From Oscillatoria sp. CS-180 (lineage in GTDB: Bacteria; Cyanobacteriota; Cyanobacteriia; Phormidesmidales; Phormidesmidaceae), in contig NZ_JAQMUB010000043.1 of assembly GCF_028330965.1 (NCBI RefSeq), forward strand, positions 1 through 64,000: a stretch of 64,000 bases of DNA, read 5' to 3'. Each line of letters starts with the position of its first letter. Within the stretch, counting starts at the first letter, position 1. A model generated the notes under the pieces. The model saw only the letters and a program-made list of their open reading frames with translations. It was not told the DNA's origin and made no database searches. Below, piece by piece: positions 19,459 to 29,182 of the stretch. A program made the translations under genes and the position numbers.

Positions 19459-19935
19459 ATGAGTTTAGTGACAGAACTGATTTTAAATGCGGATAGTGAA
19501 GCCCGTTATCCTGCGCCCAAGGAACTTCGAATTTTTCAGGACTTTGCTAAGACAGGAGACCAGCGAATTCGAATTGCCAAGGCCTTAGCAGAAAATGAAC
19601 AACAAATTGTTCAAAATGGCAGCCGGAGATTCTGGGAACGGTGTCCAAACACGCCTAGCAACAGTGGTAATGAGCGTAAGACGGCTTCTTGCCAAAGAGA
19701 CCAAGGTTGGTATGTTCGCCTAATTGCTTACTCCATTCTGGCGGGCAGCGAACGGCCCCTTGAAGAAATCGGCACAGTGGGCATCAAAGAAATGTATAAC
19801 AACCTGGAAATTCCCATTAGAAATATTGCGGAATGTATGCGCTGCTTGAAAGAAGAAGCGATGTCCGTCATGAGCGAAGAGGACGGTCAAGAAGTTGCTC
19901 CCTACTTCGACCTCATCATTCAGTCATTGTCCTAG
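19459..19935 (+). CDS. apcD5: Allophycocyanin alpha-type subunit, ApcD5-like
   Basis: 158 residues, phycobiliprotein alpha fold. The bilin-binding Cys78 sits in SCQRDQGWYVRL, with the conserved Arg and Asp next to it. The opening MSLVTELILNADSEARYP and ending EVAPYFDLIIQSLS are typical of ApcA/ApcD. It is a far-red allophycocyanin subunit pairing with ApcB2. The number D5 follows from the remembered order apcD5-apcB2-apcD2-apcE2-apcD3; sequence alone does not prove which ApcD paralog it is. It is the first gene of a plus-strand run reaching psbH2. Confidence 0.85.
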   Translation: MSLVTELILNADSEARYPAPKELRIFQDFAKTGDQRIRIAKALAENEQQIVQNGSRRFWERCPNTPSNSGNERKTASCQRDQGWYVRLIAYSILAGSERPLEEIGTVGIKEMYNNLEIPIRNIAECMRCLKEEAMSVMSEEDGQEVAPYFDLIIQSLS

Positions 19936-20015
19936 CGGAATAAAGCTGATTCCCAATCTGCCAGCTACTTGTTTTTTAGACCACTTGATTCATTCAGCTA
20001 ATAGGAGATACCTCA

Positions 20016-20501
20016 ATGCAAGATGCCATCACAACGCTGATTAATTCATCAGACGTTCAGGGGAAGTATCTAGATGATGCCTCTTTAGAAAATTTACAAA
20101 ACTACTTTCGCAGTGGTGACCTAAGAGCACGGGCAGCTATGACGGTGAGCGCCAATGCGTCCAAAATTGTGACCAAAACGGTGGCAAAAGCTCTGCTTTA
20201 TACAGACATCACAGCTCCTGGCGGCAACATGTATACGTGCCGCCGCTATGCTGCTTGCATTCGTGACATGGACTATTTTCTGCGCTACGCAACCTATGCA
20301 ATGTTGGCGGGTGACTCATCGATTTTGGATGAGCGAGTGCTGAACGGACTGAAGGAAACCTACAATTCCCTGGGCGTTCCTGTCGGCGCTACAGTGCGCT
20401 CTATTCAGTCGATGAAAGAGGTCGCGAATGAAATGCTAGGCGCTGAGGCAGGTCGAGAGATGGGCACGTATTTAGACCATCTCTGCTCGGGCCTCAGTTA
20501 G
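20016..20501 (+). CDS. apcB2: ApcB2, far-red allophycocyanin beta subunit
   Basis: 161 residues. It starts [20 protein letters not shown] as in allophycocyanin beta. Asn71 (usually methylated) is in [10 protein letters not shown], and bilin Cys81 is in [15 protein letters not shown]. It is full length with the usual C-terminal [14 protein letters not shown]. It provides the beta chain for all three alpha-type paralogs in the cluster. It follows apcD5 by 80 bp and has an AGGAG site just upstream of the start. Confidence 0.93.
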   Translation: MQDAITTLINSSDVQGKYLDDASLENLQNYFRSGDLRARAAMTVSANASKIVTKTVAKALLYTDITAPGGNMYTCRRYAACIRDMDYFLRYATYAMLAGDSSILDERVLNGLKETYNSLGVPVGATVRSIQSMKEVANEMLGAEAGREMGTYLDHLCSGLS

Positions 20502-20524
20502 TTATTTAGGTTGCAAGCTGAACC

Positions 20525-20645
20525 AGGCGCACGCTGTGCGCCTTTACCTCTTCTTAGAGCTACAGTGCCACGTCAGGCGTACTGCCGTACGCCTTTACCT
20601 CTTTCTTGAAGCTTAGTGTCGCGTCGGGCGTACGGCAGTACGCCT
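20525..20645 (+). repeat. Three tandem hairpins between apcB2 and apcD2
   Basis: Three units spaced about 50 bp. Unit 1: AGGCGCAC/GTGCGCCT (20525-20543, loop GCT). Unit 2: AGGCGTAC/GTACGCCT (20575-20594, loop TGCC). Unit 3: GGCGTAC/GTACGCC (20627-20644, loop GGCA). Each is followed by TTTACCTC. Unit 1 differs from 2 and 3 on both arms in a compensating way, so the stem is conserved rather than the bases. An RNA role such as processing, stability or attenuation within the apc transcript is inferred. Confidence 0.85.
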
Positions 20646-20717
20646 TTACCTCAGCAGCTTCATTTTGGAGTTTGAACATTCCATCCGTTCCGTTTGATAT
20701 AGAAAGCATCTTTCATC

Positions 20718-21197
20718 ATGAGCATTATTACTCAAGCGATCGCAAATGCAGATCGCGAGGCTCGGTATCTGAGTCGAGGAGAACTCGACGCCATTCAGCA
20801 CTTTTTTGCAGAAGGAAACCAGCGTCTTCGAATTGCTGCCGTTTTGACGAGCAACGCTGATTCCATCATCGAATCAGGGAGTCAGCGCTTCTGGCAGCGT
20901 TGTCCAGTGACTCCTAGCAATAGCGGCAACAGCAACTTTCGGTCGTCTTGCCTACGCGATCAGGGTTGGTTTCTTCGTCTGATTTCCTATGCCGTTGTAG
21001 TGGGTGATATTGATCCGCTCCAAGCCAGTGGTGTCAGGGGTGTTAGGGAAATGTATCTCTCACTAGAAATTCCCCTGAAAAACGTGGCGGAGTGCATCCG
21101 CTGTATTAAAGAAGCTGCACTGGAACTGCTGGTCACGGAAGACGCGGCGGAGGTAGCGCCCTATTTCGACTACCTAATTCAGGGGTTAATGCCTTGA
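20718..21197 (+). CDS. apcD2: Allophycocyanin alpha-type subunit, ApcD2-like
   Basis: 159 residues. It has the alpha-type phycobiliprotein pattern with MSIITQAIANADREARYLSR at the start, Cys78 in SCLRDQGWFLRL for bilin attachment, and a C-terminus AAEVAPYFDYLIQGLMP. It is expected to pair with ApcB2 in far-red phycobilisome cores and to shift absorption red of normal allophycocyanin. It is separated from apcB2 by the triple hairpin region and followed 46 bp later by apcE2. The number D2 is taken from the remembered cluster order. Confidence 0.83.
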   Translation: MSIITQAIANADREARYLSRGELDAIQHFFAEGNQRLRIAAVLTSNADSIIESGSQRFWQRCPVTPSNSGNSNFRSSCLRDQGWFLRLISYAVVVGDIDPLQASGVRGVREMYLSLEIPLKNVAECIRCIKEAALELLVTEDAAEVAPYFDYLIQGLMP

Positions 21198-21243
21198 AAA
21201 TTGGATTTTTAGAAACGTTTGAAACTTAAGTTGGTAAAAGGCC

Positions 21244-23601
21244 ATGACTGATCGGACCAACGGGGGCAGCCCAGTCGTTAATCCACAGCAATATCACACG
21301 GTGCCCACAGCTATCCTGACTGAGGCACAACAGCGCGATCGCTATTTAAGTCACGGTGAGTCGCAGGAGCTTTCAATCTTCTTTGGGTCAGGGCTGAAGC
21401 GCTTGGAGATTGCTGAAACGCTGACCCGGCATGCTGACAAGATTGTTGCGGCGGGGGCTAACCGCATTTTTATTGGGGGCAACCCCATGAGCTATCTAGA
21501 GCGGCCAGCAGACCCCGTAGGAATGCCAGGCTCAGACTATTACGTGGCAGAGGACTATCTTTCTGCGGTCAAACGTCAGAAAAAAGCGCAGGCGGTTAAT
21601 CGCGATCGCCCCCGTTCGGTAGATACCTCCAACGGCATTATGGAGTGGTTCAAAGATATCTTCACTGGGGGGAAACCTTCAGTTCCCAGTAGCTTTCGAG
21701 CGATTGACATTTCTCGCTATGGCCCTGTGCGGATGAAGCGGTCCATGCGAGATTTGAGCTGGTTTTTGCGATACATCACCTACGCGATCGTGGCGGGCGA
21801 TACGAGCATTATCAGCGTCAACACGTGCGGACTGCGGGGCGTCATTCCTGAAGATGTCACCCTTGCCACCGTTGTCGCGCTCAGAGAAATGCAGTGGAAA
21901 GCCCTTACTTACTTTCCGCAGCAATCAGCAGCGGCGGGGCTGGTCAAGCAATACTTTGATGTTTTGATCAATGATTATTGGGTTGAAAAGCCGCCTTCTC
22001 AACTCCGCATTGGGGTGTCAAAACACCATGCCGGTTTACCCCTACCCCAGAGTTACCGCGATAGCGCGATCGCTCAACCACGCTGGGTAATGAAACCAGG
22101 TTTGCCTGATATCGAAAAAGGGCAGGTGGTACGAGCCGCGTATCGACAAGTATTCGAGCGCGATGTCACCGCCACTTATGAACCTCAGCTATCAGAACTG
22201 GTGTCCCAGGTCAAAGGTGGATACTGGTCGATGAAGGAATTCATTCGCCAACTGGGGAAATCGCGGCTTTATCGCCAGCTGTACTATGAGCCTTACACGA
22301 TCAGCCGTAGCATTGAACTGGCTTGCCGTCACTTCTTAGGACGAGGAATCAGCTGCCTCGAAGAGTTTCAGACCTATTTTGAAGCAATCTCTGCTCAGGG
22401 CTTTCCGGCTCTAGTCGATCTCTTCGTCGATTCTCAAGAATATGCGGATTATTTTGGGGAAGAAACTGTTCCCTACCTCAGAGGTCTAGGGTCAGAGGCA
22501 CAGGAATGTCGCAACTGGGGACCGCAACTGGATCTGTTTAAGTACAGTGCTCCAGCCCGCAAGGTACCTCAGTTTGTCACGACCTTTGGACAGTATCAGC
22601 AGCCGTTGCCCAATCAGCATCCCTATGGCACGGGCAACGATCCGCTGGAAATTCAGTTTGGTGCAGTCTTTCCGCAGGAAACACGAGATCCAAAATCTCA
22701 GCCTGCGCACTTTAGCGAAGACAGTCGCCGCATTTTGATCAGTAGTGGGGCTGGAAACGGTCATCACGATCTGAGTAATAGCGGTAACGGAAGGGCTGAT
22801 TTAGGCAGAGTTCCTGGCTCTCCGGAGCATCACGTTTTGAGATGGGAATCTGTTCATAATGGCAACGGCAAGACTGCGGGTTCCGGTAAGAAACCGGCTC
22901 TCTCACAGCTCAACGTTAATCTCACTCATCACTCTCCTGAAGCCGTCATTTTGGCAACTTATCGACAAGTATTTGGTCGTGAGGTCTTCGATAGTCAGCG
23001 ACAGGTTATTGCTGAAACGCAGCTGAAGGGAGGCTACATCACGCTGCGAGAGTTTGTCCGTCAACTGGCGAAATCGCGACCCTTCCGCCGCCTGTATTGG
23101 GAAGAACTGTACATCACTAAGGCGATCGAATATATTCACCGGCGGCTTTTGGGACGACCGACCCAAGGACGGAGAGAGATGGCGGACTACTACGATATCT
23201 GCGCTCGACAAGGGTTTTACGCCTTCGTTGATGCCTTGATAGACAGCGCCGAGTATACCGAAGTCTTTGGGGAAGACGTTGTGCCCTACGAGCGCTATCT
23301 CACGCCGCGCGGTGTTGCCATGCGATCGCCGCACGGTCCAGTTGCTCCTGTTAGACCAAGAGAAAATCCCCATACAGCTAGCGAGTGGATGCAAAGTCAA
23401 CTTAATCCATCTACCGCCAAGATTCCGGTCATGACGTCATCAGAGACACCAAAGGACGCCTCTGCAACCCAGCCAGATGAAGCGTCTCAGTCGCTAGAGG
23501 TTCACGACGGTCACAGCGATAACGGCAACGCTAATGCAGACACCAAAACCCCTGAAAAGCAGCCTGCCGAAGTTGCTCAGGGCGAAGAAGTCAACGCCTG
23601 A
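21244..23601 (+). CDS. apcE2: ApcE2, far-red core-membrane linker
   Basis: 785 residues. The N-terminal phycobiliprotein-like domain (about 20-245) contains a loop insertion. VIPEDV (200-205) replaces the region that holds the bilin cysteine in ordinary ApcE. Two linker repeats follow: about 285-412 (VVRAAYRQVFERDV ... YADYFGEETVPYLRG) and about 565-690 (ILATYRQVFGREVF ... FGEDVVPYERY). A Gly/Asn-rich spacer and an acidic C-terminal tail complete it. It anchors the far-red core to photosystem II, and the bilin is bound non-covalently in known ApcE2. Two linker repeats imply a small, two-cylinder-type core. Confidence 0.95.
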   Translation: MTDRTNGGSPVVNPQQYHTVPTAILTEAQQRDRYLSHGESQELSIFFGSGLKRLEIAETLTRHADKIVAAGANRIFIGGNPMSYLERPADPVGMPGSDYYVAEDYLSAVKRQKKAQAVNRDRPRSVDTSNGIMEWFKDIFTGGKPSVPSSFRAIDISRYGPVRMKRSMRDLSWFLRYITYAIVAGDTSIISVNTCGLRGVIPEDVTLATVVALREMQWKALTYFPQQSAAAGLVKQYFDVLINDYWVEKPPSQLRIGVSKHHAGLPLPQSYRDSAIAQPRWVMKPGLPDIEKGQVVRAAYRQVFERDVTATYEPQLSELVSQVKGGYWSMKEFIRQLGKSRLYRQLYYEPYTISRSIELACRHFLGRGISCLEEFQTYFEAISAQGFPALVDLFVDSQEYADYFGEETVPYLRGLGSEAQECRNWGPQLDLFKYSAPARKVPQFVTTFGQYQQPLPNQHPYGTGNDPLEIQFGAVFPQETRDPKSQPAHFSEDSRRILISSGAGNGHHDLSNSGNGRADLGRVPGSPEHHVLRWESVHNGNGKTAGSGKKPALSQLNVNLTHHSPEAVILATYRQVFGREVFDSQRQVIAETQLKGGYITLREFVRQLAKSRPFRRLYWEELYITKAIEYIHRRLLGRPTQGRREMADYYDICARQGFYAFVDALIDSAEYTEVFGEDVVPYERYLTPRGVAMRSPHGPVAPVRPRENPHTASEWMQSQLNPSTAKIPVMTSSETPKDASATQPDEASQSLEVHDGHSDNGNANADTKTPEKQPAEVAQGEEVNA

Positions 23602-23902
23602 CGGAGGGGTGAAGGGGTGAGGGGGCGAAAAAGCCGCTCAGTGTTATTCACCGAGTAGAGGTGACGCCAAGTTCAAAACCGTCAAAACCTTTGAACCCCT
23701 TTTTAGGCAAAAGATCAATCTGTTCTTCTGCCTTCATCCTTTCACCGCATCTTTTTTTAACCCCCCATGCATTCCCCTTCTTTAACAACCCAAAAATTCT
23801 ACGCGCGGTTGAAGCCTATTAATCGCCCTTGCAATCCCTTCGCCTACCGAATTTATATCGGCTGGTTTGGGGGCATTCAAATTTATTTCAAATCTCAAAC
23901 CC
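23602..23902 (+). other. Intergenic region between apcE2 and apcD3
   Basis: About 300 bp. The apcD3 frame is open up to 23867, but the ATG at 23903 matches the sibling subunits' start. A gagggggcgaaaaagccgc stretch is near the apcE2 end. No gene or clear hairpin was recognised. Confidence 0.4.
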
Positions 23903-24433
23903 ATGAGCATCGTTAAACAAGTCATTCTCAATGCTGATGAAGAAAAGCGCTATCCGACACCCGGCGAGTTGCGGATGATTCGGACATTCTGCAAAACCGG
24001 AACTGAGCGTATTCGATTAGCCAAGACGTTAGAAGCCAAGGCGCCGACGATTGTCGAGCGCGGCACTCGACAATTCTGGCGAGTCTGCCCCAAAACGCCC
24101 AGCAATAGCGGTAATCGCCGCAAAACGGAAGCGGCCAAACGCGACGTGGGGTGGTATGTCCGCTTGATTAGCTACTGCCTGCTGGCCGGTGACGATCGCC
24201 CCTTAAGAGAAATCGGCTTGGTGGGCATCAAGGAGATATACACCAACATTGGCATTCCCCTAGCCAACATTCTGCAATATATGCGCTGTCTCAAGGCAGA
24301 GGCGATCGCGCAGTTAGGGGAAGCCGACGCCGCCAGAATTATTCCCTACTTCGACGAAATCATTCAAGAACTCGCGCTACCAGGACCACCCTATTTCATG
24401 AATGACGGTCCTGGGGAAAGCGAACCCGTTTAG
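23903..24433 (+). CDS. apcD3: Allophycocyanin alpha-type subunit lacking the bilin Cys, ApcD3-like
   Basis: 176 residues from the ATG at 23903; the upstream ATG at 23867 would add 12 residues not found in its siblings. It is alpha-type: MSIVKQVILNADEEKRYPTP, RDVGWYVRL and RIIPYFDEIIQEL. The residue matching Cys78 of the two sibling ApcD proteins is Ala78 (TEAAKRD), confirmed at codon level. So no thioether bilin link at this site is expected, although binding may be non-covalent. A C-terminal extension of about 17 residues follows the usual end. It ends 108 bp before psbD3. Confidence 0.85.
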   Translation: MSIVKQVILNADEEKRYPTPGELRMIRTFCKTGTERIRLAKTLEAKAPTIVERGTRQFWRVCPKTPSNSGNRRKTEAAKRDVGWYVRLISYCLLAGDDRPLREIGLVGIKEIYTNIGIPLANILQYMRCLKAEAIAQLGEADAARIIPYFDEIIQELALPGPPYFMNDGPGESEPV

Positions 24434-24541
24434 CGGATCGGCTGACCAATAAGGTCAGTCATCCCATCCTGCAGGGGCAGAAAATCTGCCCACACATTGA
24501 CTCAACCCTTTGGACACGTTTGGAGAAATGAGGACATCATT

Positions 24542-25600
24542 ATGACGATTTCAATGGGCGCAGTTAAGCCCACCAGAAGCTGGGTAGGCGAACTAGATGA
24601 CTGGTTAAAGGCCGATCGCTTTGTGTTCCTTGGCTGGTCTGGTCTATTGCTGTTTCCCTGTTCCTATCTGGCACTCGGAGCCTGGTTTACGGGCACGACA
24701 TTTGTCAGCTCTTGGTACACCCACGGTTTAGTCAGTTCCTATCTGGAAGGCTGCAACTTTCTCACGGTGGCTGTGTCAACGCCTGCCGAGAGCATGGGGC
24801 ACTCACTGCTACTGCTGTGGGGACCCGAAGCCAACTGGGATTTTGTTCGCTGGTGTCAAATTGGCGGACTGTGGACTTTCACCGCTTTCCACGGCGCATT
24901 CGCACTCATGGGTTTCATGCTGCGGCAGATTGAGGTAGCCCGTTTAGTGGGTTTACGGCCTTACAACGCGATCGCCTTCTCAGCTCCCATCGCCGTTTTT
25001 GTCGCTACTTTTTTAATGTATCCCCTGGGTCAGTCGAGCTGGTTTTTTGCTCCTGGCTTCGGTGTTGCCGCTATCTTTCGCTTTCTACTGTTTTTCCAGG
25101 GATTTCACAACTACACGCTGAATCCGTTTCACATGATGGGGGTTACCGGCGTATTAGGTGGAGCGCTGCTCTGTGCCATTCACGGTGCGACCGTGCAAAA
25201 TACGCTGTTTAAGGACTCAGATGGCAAAAATACATTTAAGGGTTTCGCCACGACTCAAGCCGAAGAAACCTACTCAATGGTGACGGCTAACCGCTTCTGG
25301 TCTCAAATTTTTGGGATTGCTTTCTCGAACAAGCGCTGGCTGCACTTCTTCATGCTGTTTGTGCCAGTGACAGGCTTGTGGATGAGCGCGATCGGTATGG
25401 TCGGATTGGCCTTCAACCTACGGGCCTATGACTTTGTGAGCCAAGAAATCCGCGCTGCACAAGACCCAGAATTCGAAACGTTCTACACCAAAAACGTTCT
25501 GCTCAACGAGGGCGTTCGAGCTTGGATGGCAGAGCTAGACCAGCCGGCGAAGAAGTTTGTCTTCCCAGAAGAGGTCCTCCCTCGGGGATTCTCTGAATAA
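24542..25600 (+). CDS. psbD3: PsbD3, far-red photosystem II D2 protein
   Basis: 352 residues from the ATG at 24542, matching the canonical D2 start region ([21 protein letters not shown]); the frame is open further upstream to 24497. Five-helix reaction-centre pattern. The redox-active TyrD is in [12 protein letters not shown], and chlorophyll and iron His ligands are in PFHMMGV and HFFMLF. It pairs with PsbA3 in far-red PSII. It is followed by psbC2 after a gap of about 107 bp, unlike the usual overlapping psbD-psbC arrangement. Confidence 0.95.
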   Translation: MTISMGAVKPTRSWVGELDDWLKADRFVFLGWSGLLLFPCSYLALGAWFTGTTFVSSWYTHGLVSSYLEGCNFLTVAVSTPAESMGHSLLLLWGPEANWDFVRWCQIGGLWTFTAFHGAFALMGFMLRQIEVARLVGLRPYNAIAFSAPIAVFVATFLMYPLGQSSWFFAPGFGVAAIFRFLLFFQGFHNYTLNPFHMMGVTGVLGGALLCAIHGATVQNTLFKDSDGKNTFKGFATTQAEETYSMVTANRFWSQIFGIAFSNKRWLHFFMLFVPVTGLWMSAIGMVGLAFNLRAYDFVSQEIRAAQDPEFETFYTKNVLLNEGVRAWMAELDQPAKKFVFPEEVLPRGFSE

Positions 25601-25707
25601 CCCCATCAGGACTGACGCGGGCCAGCAGAACAGGGTTCGCGTCAGTCTCCGCCAAAAAGAAAACCTTGTAGCAACGAAGTTTATCTATTTCCAGGAGGTA
25701 TTCCCCT

Positions 25708-27150
25708 GTGGAAACACCCATCGAAACCGTACCAGACGTATCGGCCACGCTGCCGGCGGAGGAAGGTTCTATCTTTGCTCCAGCCAGACCCGGCTACGAC
25801 GAAGCCTCTAGTGGCTTCGCCTGGTGGGCAGGCAATGCCCGCTTCATTACCCCTGAACTAACGGGACGCTTCTTAGGTGCACATATTGCCCATGCTGGAC
25901 TGATTGCTTTTTGGGCAGGCGGCATGTTGCTCTTTGAAGTCTCCCATTACAACCTGTCTCAGCCAATGTATGAGCAGGGATGTATTTTGATGCCCCATAT
26001 TGCCACGCTCGGATTTGGCGTGGGTCAAGGCGGTGCCGTAACCAGTATTTTCCCCTTCTTCGCCATTGGTGTAGCTCACCTGATCGGCTCCGCTGTCTTG
26101 GGCGCTGGCGGCATTTATCATGCTATTCAAGGCCCCGAAAAGCTCTCAGGCTTTTTCCAGTTTGACTGGACCGATCGCGCCAAAGTTGCCCAAATTTTGG
26201 GATTTCATATCCTAATGTTAGGTCTCTTTGCCTTGTTGTTTGTCTGCAAGGCAATGTTTTGGGGCGGCCTGTATGACCCCTGGGCACCCGGTGGTGGTGA
26301 TGTGCGGATGATTACAGATCCGACCCTCGACCCCCGCGTCATTTTTGGCTATCTATTCCGCTTGCCAACGGGTGGCAGTGGTTGGATTGTCAGCGTCAAC
26401 AATCTGGAAGATGTCATCGGTGGGCACATCTGGGTGGGTTCTTTGCTCGTGATTGGCGGAATTTGGCATATTTTGGTACCGCCCCTGCGTTGGACATACA
26501 ACCTGTATCCGTGGACGGGAGAAACCTATTTGGCTCAAAGCCTAGGCAACGTTGCCGGACAGGCGTTCATCGCTACTGCATTCATTTGGTTCAACAATAC
26601 GGTCTATCCCAGCGCTTTCTACGGTCCCACTATTCCAGAAGCATCCCAGGCTCAATCTTTAGTGTTTTTGGCACGAGATCAGAATTTGGGGGCGGATGTG
26701 GCCTCGGCTCAGGGACCGACCGGGTTGGGTAAGTATTTGCAGCGATCGCCGACTGGAGAAATCATCTTTGGCGGTGAAACCATGCGCTTTTGGGATGCCC
26801 GCGCACCTTGGCTAGAGCCACTGCGGGGTACCAACGGCTTGGATCTAGAGAAAATCAAGCACGACATCCAACCTTGGCAGCTACGGCGAGCCGCTGAATA
26901 TATGACCCATGCTCCATTGGGGTCAATTAACTCAGTTGCAGGCTTAGCGACCGAAACAAACGCCTTCAACTTTGTTTCGCCCCGCACCTGGATGGCAACA
27001 GCACACTTCATCTTCGCCTTCTTCTTCCTAGTCGGTCATCTCTGGCACTCAGGCCGTGCTCGTGCAACCGCCGCCGGATTTGAGACCGGGATCGATCGCG
27101 ACAACGAACCTGTCCTTTCCATGCCCCCCATCGACCCCAGCCTCCGCTAG
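25708..27150 (+). CDS. psbC2: PsbC2, far-red CP43 antenna protein
   Basis: 480 residues starting at GTG (25708), with AGGAGG at 25693-25698, nine bases upstream; a GTG start is also usual for ordinary psbC. Six-helix CP43 pattern, with loop motif [17 protein letters not shown]. That loop contains the Glu and Arg that contact the Mn cluster in CP43. The C-terminal [20 protein letters not shown] is canonical. The short hairpin-rich gap to psbB2 follows. Confidence 0.95.
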   Translation: METPIETVPDVSATLPAEEGSIFAPARPGYDEASSGFAWWAGNARFITPELTGRFLGAHIAHAGLIAFWAGGMLLFEVSHYNLSQPMYEQGCILMPHIATLGFGVGQGGAVTSIFPFFAIGVAHLIGSAVLGAGGIYHAIQGPEKLSGFFQFDWTDRAKVAQILGFHILMLGLFALLFVCKAMFWGGLYDPWAPGGGDVRMITDPTLDPRVIFGYLFRLPTGGSGWIVSVNNLEDVIGGHIWVGSLLVIGGIWHILVPPLRWTYNLYPWTGETYLAQSLGNVAGQAFIATAFIWFNNTVYPSAFYGPTIPEASQAQSLVFLARDQNLGADVASAQGPTGLGKYLQRSPTGEIIFGGETMRFWDARAPWLEPLRGTNGLDLEKIKHDIQPWQLRRAAEYMTHAPLGSINSVAGLATETNAFNFVSPRTWMATAHFIFAFFFLVGHLWHSGRARATAAGFETGIDRDNEPVLSMPPIDPSLR

Positions 27151-27165
27151 GGCAATTCATTTCAT

Positions 27166-27265
27166 GGGATCCGCCGTGTAAAGACTCACGGCAAGGATCC
27201 CCCAGGGATTCGCACTTGTGAACCCCATAAGGAAAGCACCGTAGGGACTCACACCCGTGAGTCCC
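27166..27265 (+). repeat. Hairpin cluster between psbC2 and psbB2
   Basis: Hairpin A: GGATCC-GCCGTG (27167-27178) pairs with CACGGC-aa-GGATCC (27187-27200). B: imperfect GGGATTCGCAC...GTGAACCCC (27205-27226). C: perfect GGGACTCAC (27244-27252) with GTGAGTCCC (27257-27265). No T-run follows, so readthrough into psbB2 is likely and a processing or stability role fits better than termination. Confidence 0.65.
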
Positions 27266-27315
27266 CATAACAAAATCCTAAACACATGTTCACTTAACAT
27301 CCGGGAGAAGACCCC

Positions 27316-28845
27316 ATGGGACTGCCTTGGTACCGCGTCCATACTTCCGTCATTAATGATCCAGGACGACTGCTTTCAGTGCATCTCATGCACAATGCGC
27401 TTTGTGCTGGGTTTGCCGGCTCTATGCTGCTATTTGAGCTAGCTCGCTACGACCCCACCGATCCAATTCTCAACCCCATGTGGCGACAGGGTTGTTTTTT
27501 GCTGCCCTTCGTTGCCCGTTTGGGCGTCACTAACTCTTGGCAAGGCTGGAGCATCACCGGAGAAACCTTTGCCGATCCAGGCTTCTGGACCTTTGAAATG
27601 GTCGCTGTTGCTCACATTGTCTTCTCCGGCTTAGAATTTCTTGCGGCCTGCTGGCACTGGGTTTATTGGGATGTCGCTACTTTCTTCGATCCCAAAACCG
27701 ACGAACCCATCATCGATCTGCCTAAAGTCTTTGGCATTCACCTGCTGCTAGCAGGACTCCTTTGCTTTGGGTTTGGAGCTTTTCACCTGACGGGCGTCTT
27801 CGGTCCGGGCATGTGGGTCTCTGATCCGTTTGGCCTAACTGGACACGTCCAAGGCGTTGCCCCCGAATGGGGACCCGCTGGCTTTAATCCTCAAAATCCG
27901 GGAGGGGTAGTTGCCCACCACATTGCCGCAGGTATTGTCGCCATCATCGGTGGTCTTTTCCATATTCTCGTGCGGCCTCCAGAATACCTTTACAAGGCAC
28001 TCAGGATGGGGAACATCGAGGGTGCCCTGGCTAGCGGTTTAGCGGTTTTCTTTGCGGGTGGTTTCATTGCAGCAGGAACGATGTGGTACGGCACAGCTAC
28101 CAATCCCATCGAGCTGTGGGGACCAACTCGCTATCAGTGGGACCAAGGATACTTTAAACAGGAAATTAACCGTCGAGTTCACGCAGCGGAAGCGGAAGGC
28201 AAAAGCCCATCAGAAGCGTGGTCAAGCATTCCTCAAAAACTGGCTTTCTATGATTATGTTGGCAACAGTCCGGCCAAAGGCGGTCTATTCCGAGTCGGGC
28301 GCATGGTTGATGGCGATGGCTTGCCCACAGGCTGGCTCGGTCACCCCGTCTTTGAAGACAAGCAAGGTCGGGAATTGGAAGTCCGGCGAATGCCCAACTT
28401 CTTTGAAAACTTCCCCGTTGTTCTGTTTGATCAAGAAGGAACTGTACGAGCCGATATTCCATTCCGGCGATCGGATGCTGAATATAGCTTTGAACAAACA
28501 GGTGTAAACGTCTCCTTCTATGGTGGACAGCTGGACGGCAAGACCTTCACCGATCCGCAAACGGTGAAGAAATATGCCCGCAAAGCCCAACTGGGTGAAC
28601 CGTTTGAGTTCGATCGCACCGTCTACAACTCAGATGGCGCTTTCAGAACCAGTAACCGAGGGTTCTTTGCCTTCTTCCACGCTTGCTTCGCCTTAGTCTG
28701 GTTCTTTGGTCATATTTGGCACGGCCTCAGAGCGCTCTTCCAAGACGTGTTCTCTGGCATCGACCCCGAATTAAGCGCCGAACAGGTGGAATGGGGCTAT
28801 TTCAAGAAAGTGGGCGATCCCACAACCCGGCAAACCACAATCTAG
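27316..28845 (+). CDS. psbB2: PsbB2, far-red CP47 antenna protein
   Basis: 509 residues, full length for CP47. It starts [20 protein letters not shown] and ends with the long lumenal loop and [17 protein letters not shown]. The six-helix antenna pattern has the expected histidine pairs ([21 protein letters not shown]). It binds core-antenna chlorophylls of PSII and contacts PsbH. It lies between psbC2 and psbH2 in the plus-strand run. Confidence 0.96.
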   Translation: MGLPWYRVHTSVINDPGRLLSVHLMHNALCAGFAGSMLLFELARYDPTDPILNPMWRQGCFLLPFVARLGVTNSWQGWSITGETFADPGFWTFEMVAVAHIVFSGLEFLAACWHWVYWDVATFFDPKTDEPIIDLPKVFGIHLLLAGLLCFGFGAFHLTGVFGPGMWVSDPFGLTGHVQGVAPEWGPAGFNPQNPGGVVAHHIAAGIVAIIGGLFHILVRPPEYLYKALRMGNIEGALASGLAVFFAGGFIAAGTMWYGTATNPIELWGPTRYQWDQGYFKQEINRRVHAAEAEGKSPSEAWSSIPQKLAFYDYVGNSPAKGGLFRVGRMVDGDGLPTGWLGHPVFEDKQGRELEVRRMPNFFENFPVVLFDQEGTVRADIPFRRSDAEYSFEQTGVNVSFYGGQLDGKTFTDPQTVKKYARKAQLGEPFEFDRTVYNSDGAFRTSNRGFFAFFHACFALVWFFGHIWHGLRALFQDVFSGIDPELSAEQVEWGYFKKVGDPTTRQTTI

Positions 28846-28880
28846 CTCGGTATACCTGGCGCGGGAACCTCTGTACCCGT

Positions 28881-28908
28881 GTGGGGAAGCGATGTATTGC
28901 TTCCCCAC
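28881..28908 (+). repeat. Perfect hairpin between psbB2 and psbH2
   Basis: GTGGGGAAGC (28881-28890) pairs with GCTTCCCCAC (28899-28908) around an 8-base loop. No T-run follows. It lies 36 bp after psbB2, so partial attenuation or mRNA end protection ahead of psbH2 is plausible. Confidence 0.7.
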
Positions 28909-28960
28909 CTCTCTCAATCAACCCCCCTTAAACACTACGCTTCTTGAATAGAGGTATTTT

Positions 28961-29182
28961 ATGGAACAAAGATTTGTCCCTAAAAAAGTCGCTCCCCTTC
29001 AATACACCCTCAGGAGACTGAACTCCGAAGCGGGACGGGTCAACCCCGGTTGGGGAACAGCACCGGTTATGGGAGCATTGCTCGTTGCCCTTCTACTGTT
29101 CATCATTATTATCTTGCAGGTCTACAACGGCACCATCCTCCTAGAGGGCGTCAACTTTAATACAACCGATCTTGGTTTTTAG
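28961..29182 (+). CDS. psbH2: PsbH2, photosystem II one-helix subunit
   Basis: 73 residues. A basic N-terminus (RFVPKKVAPLQYTLRRLNSE) is followed by VNPGWGTAPVMGALL, a highly characteristic PsbH stretch. One membrane helix (about 37-58) and a lumenal tail follow. PsbH binds beside CP47 and helps chlorophyll binding. It is placed right after psbB2 as in other FaRLiP clusters. Confidence 0.94.
   Translation: MEQRFVPKKVAPLQYTLRRLNSEAGRVNPGWGTAPVMGALLVALLLFIIIILQVYNGTILLEGVNFNTTDLGF

Noticed and set aside
19114-19496. Two plus-strand open frames upstream of apcD5
   Set aside because: They are Phe/Ser/Cys rich, overlap each other and the apcD5 start, and look like noncoding leader sequence.
24497-24541. 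Upstream start for psbD3
   Set aside because: It would add 15 residues ahead of the conserved D2 N-terminus; the ATG at 24542 fits the family.
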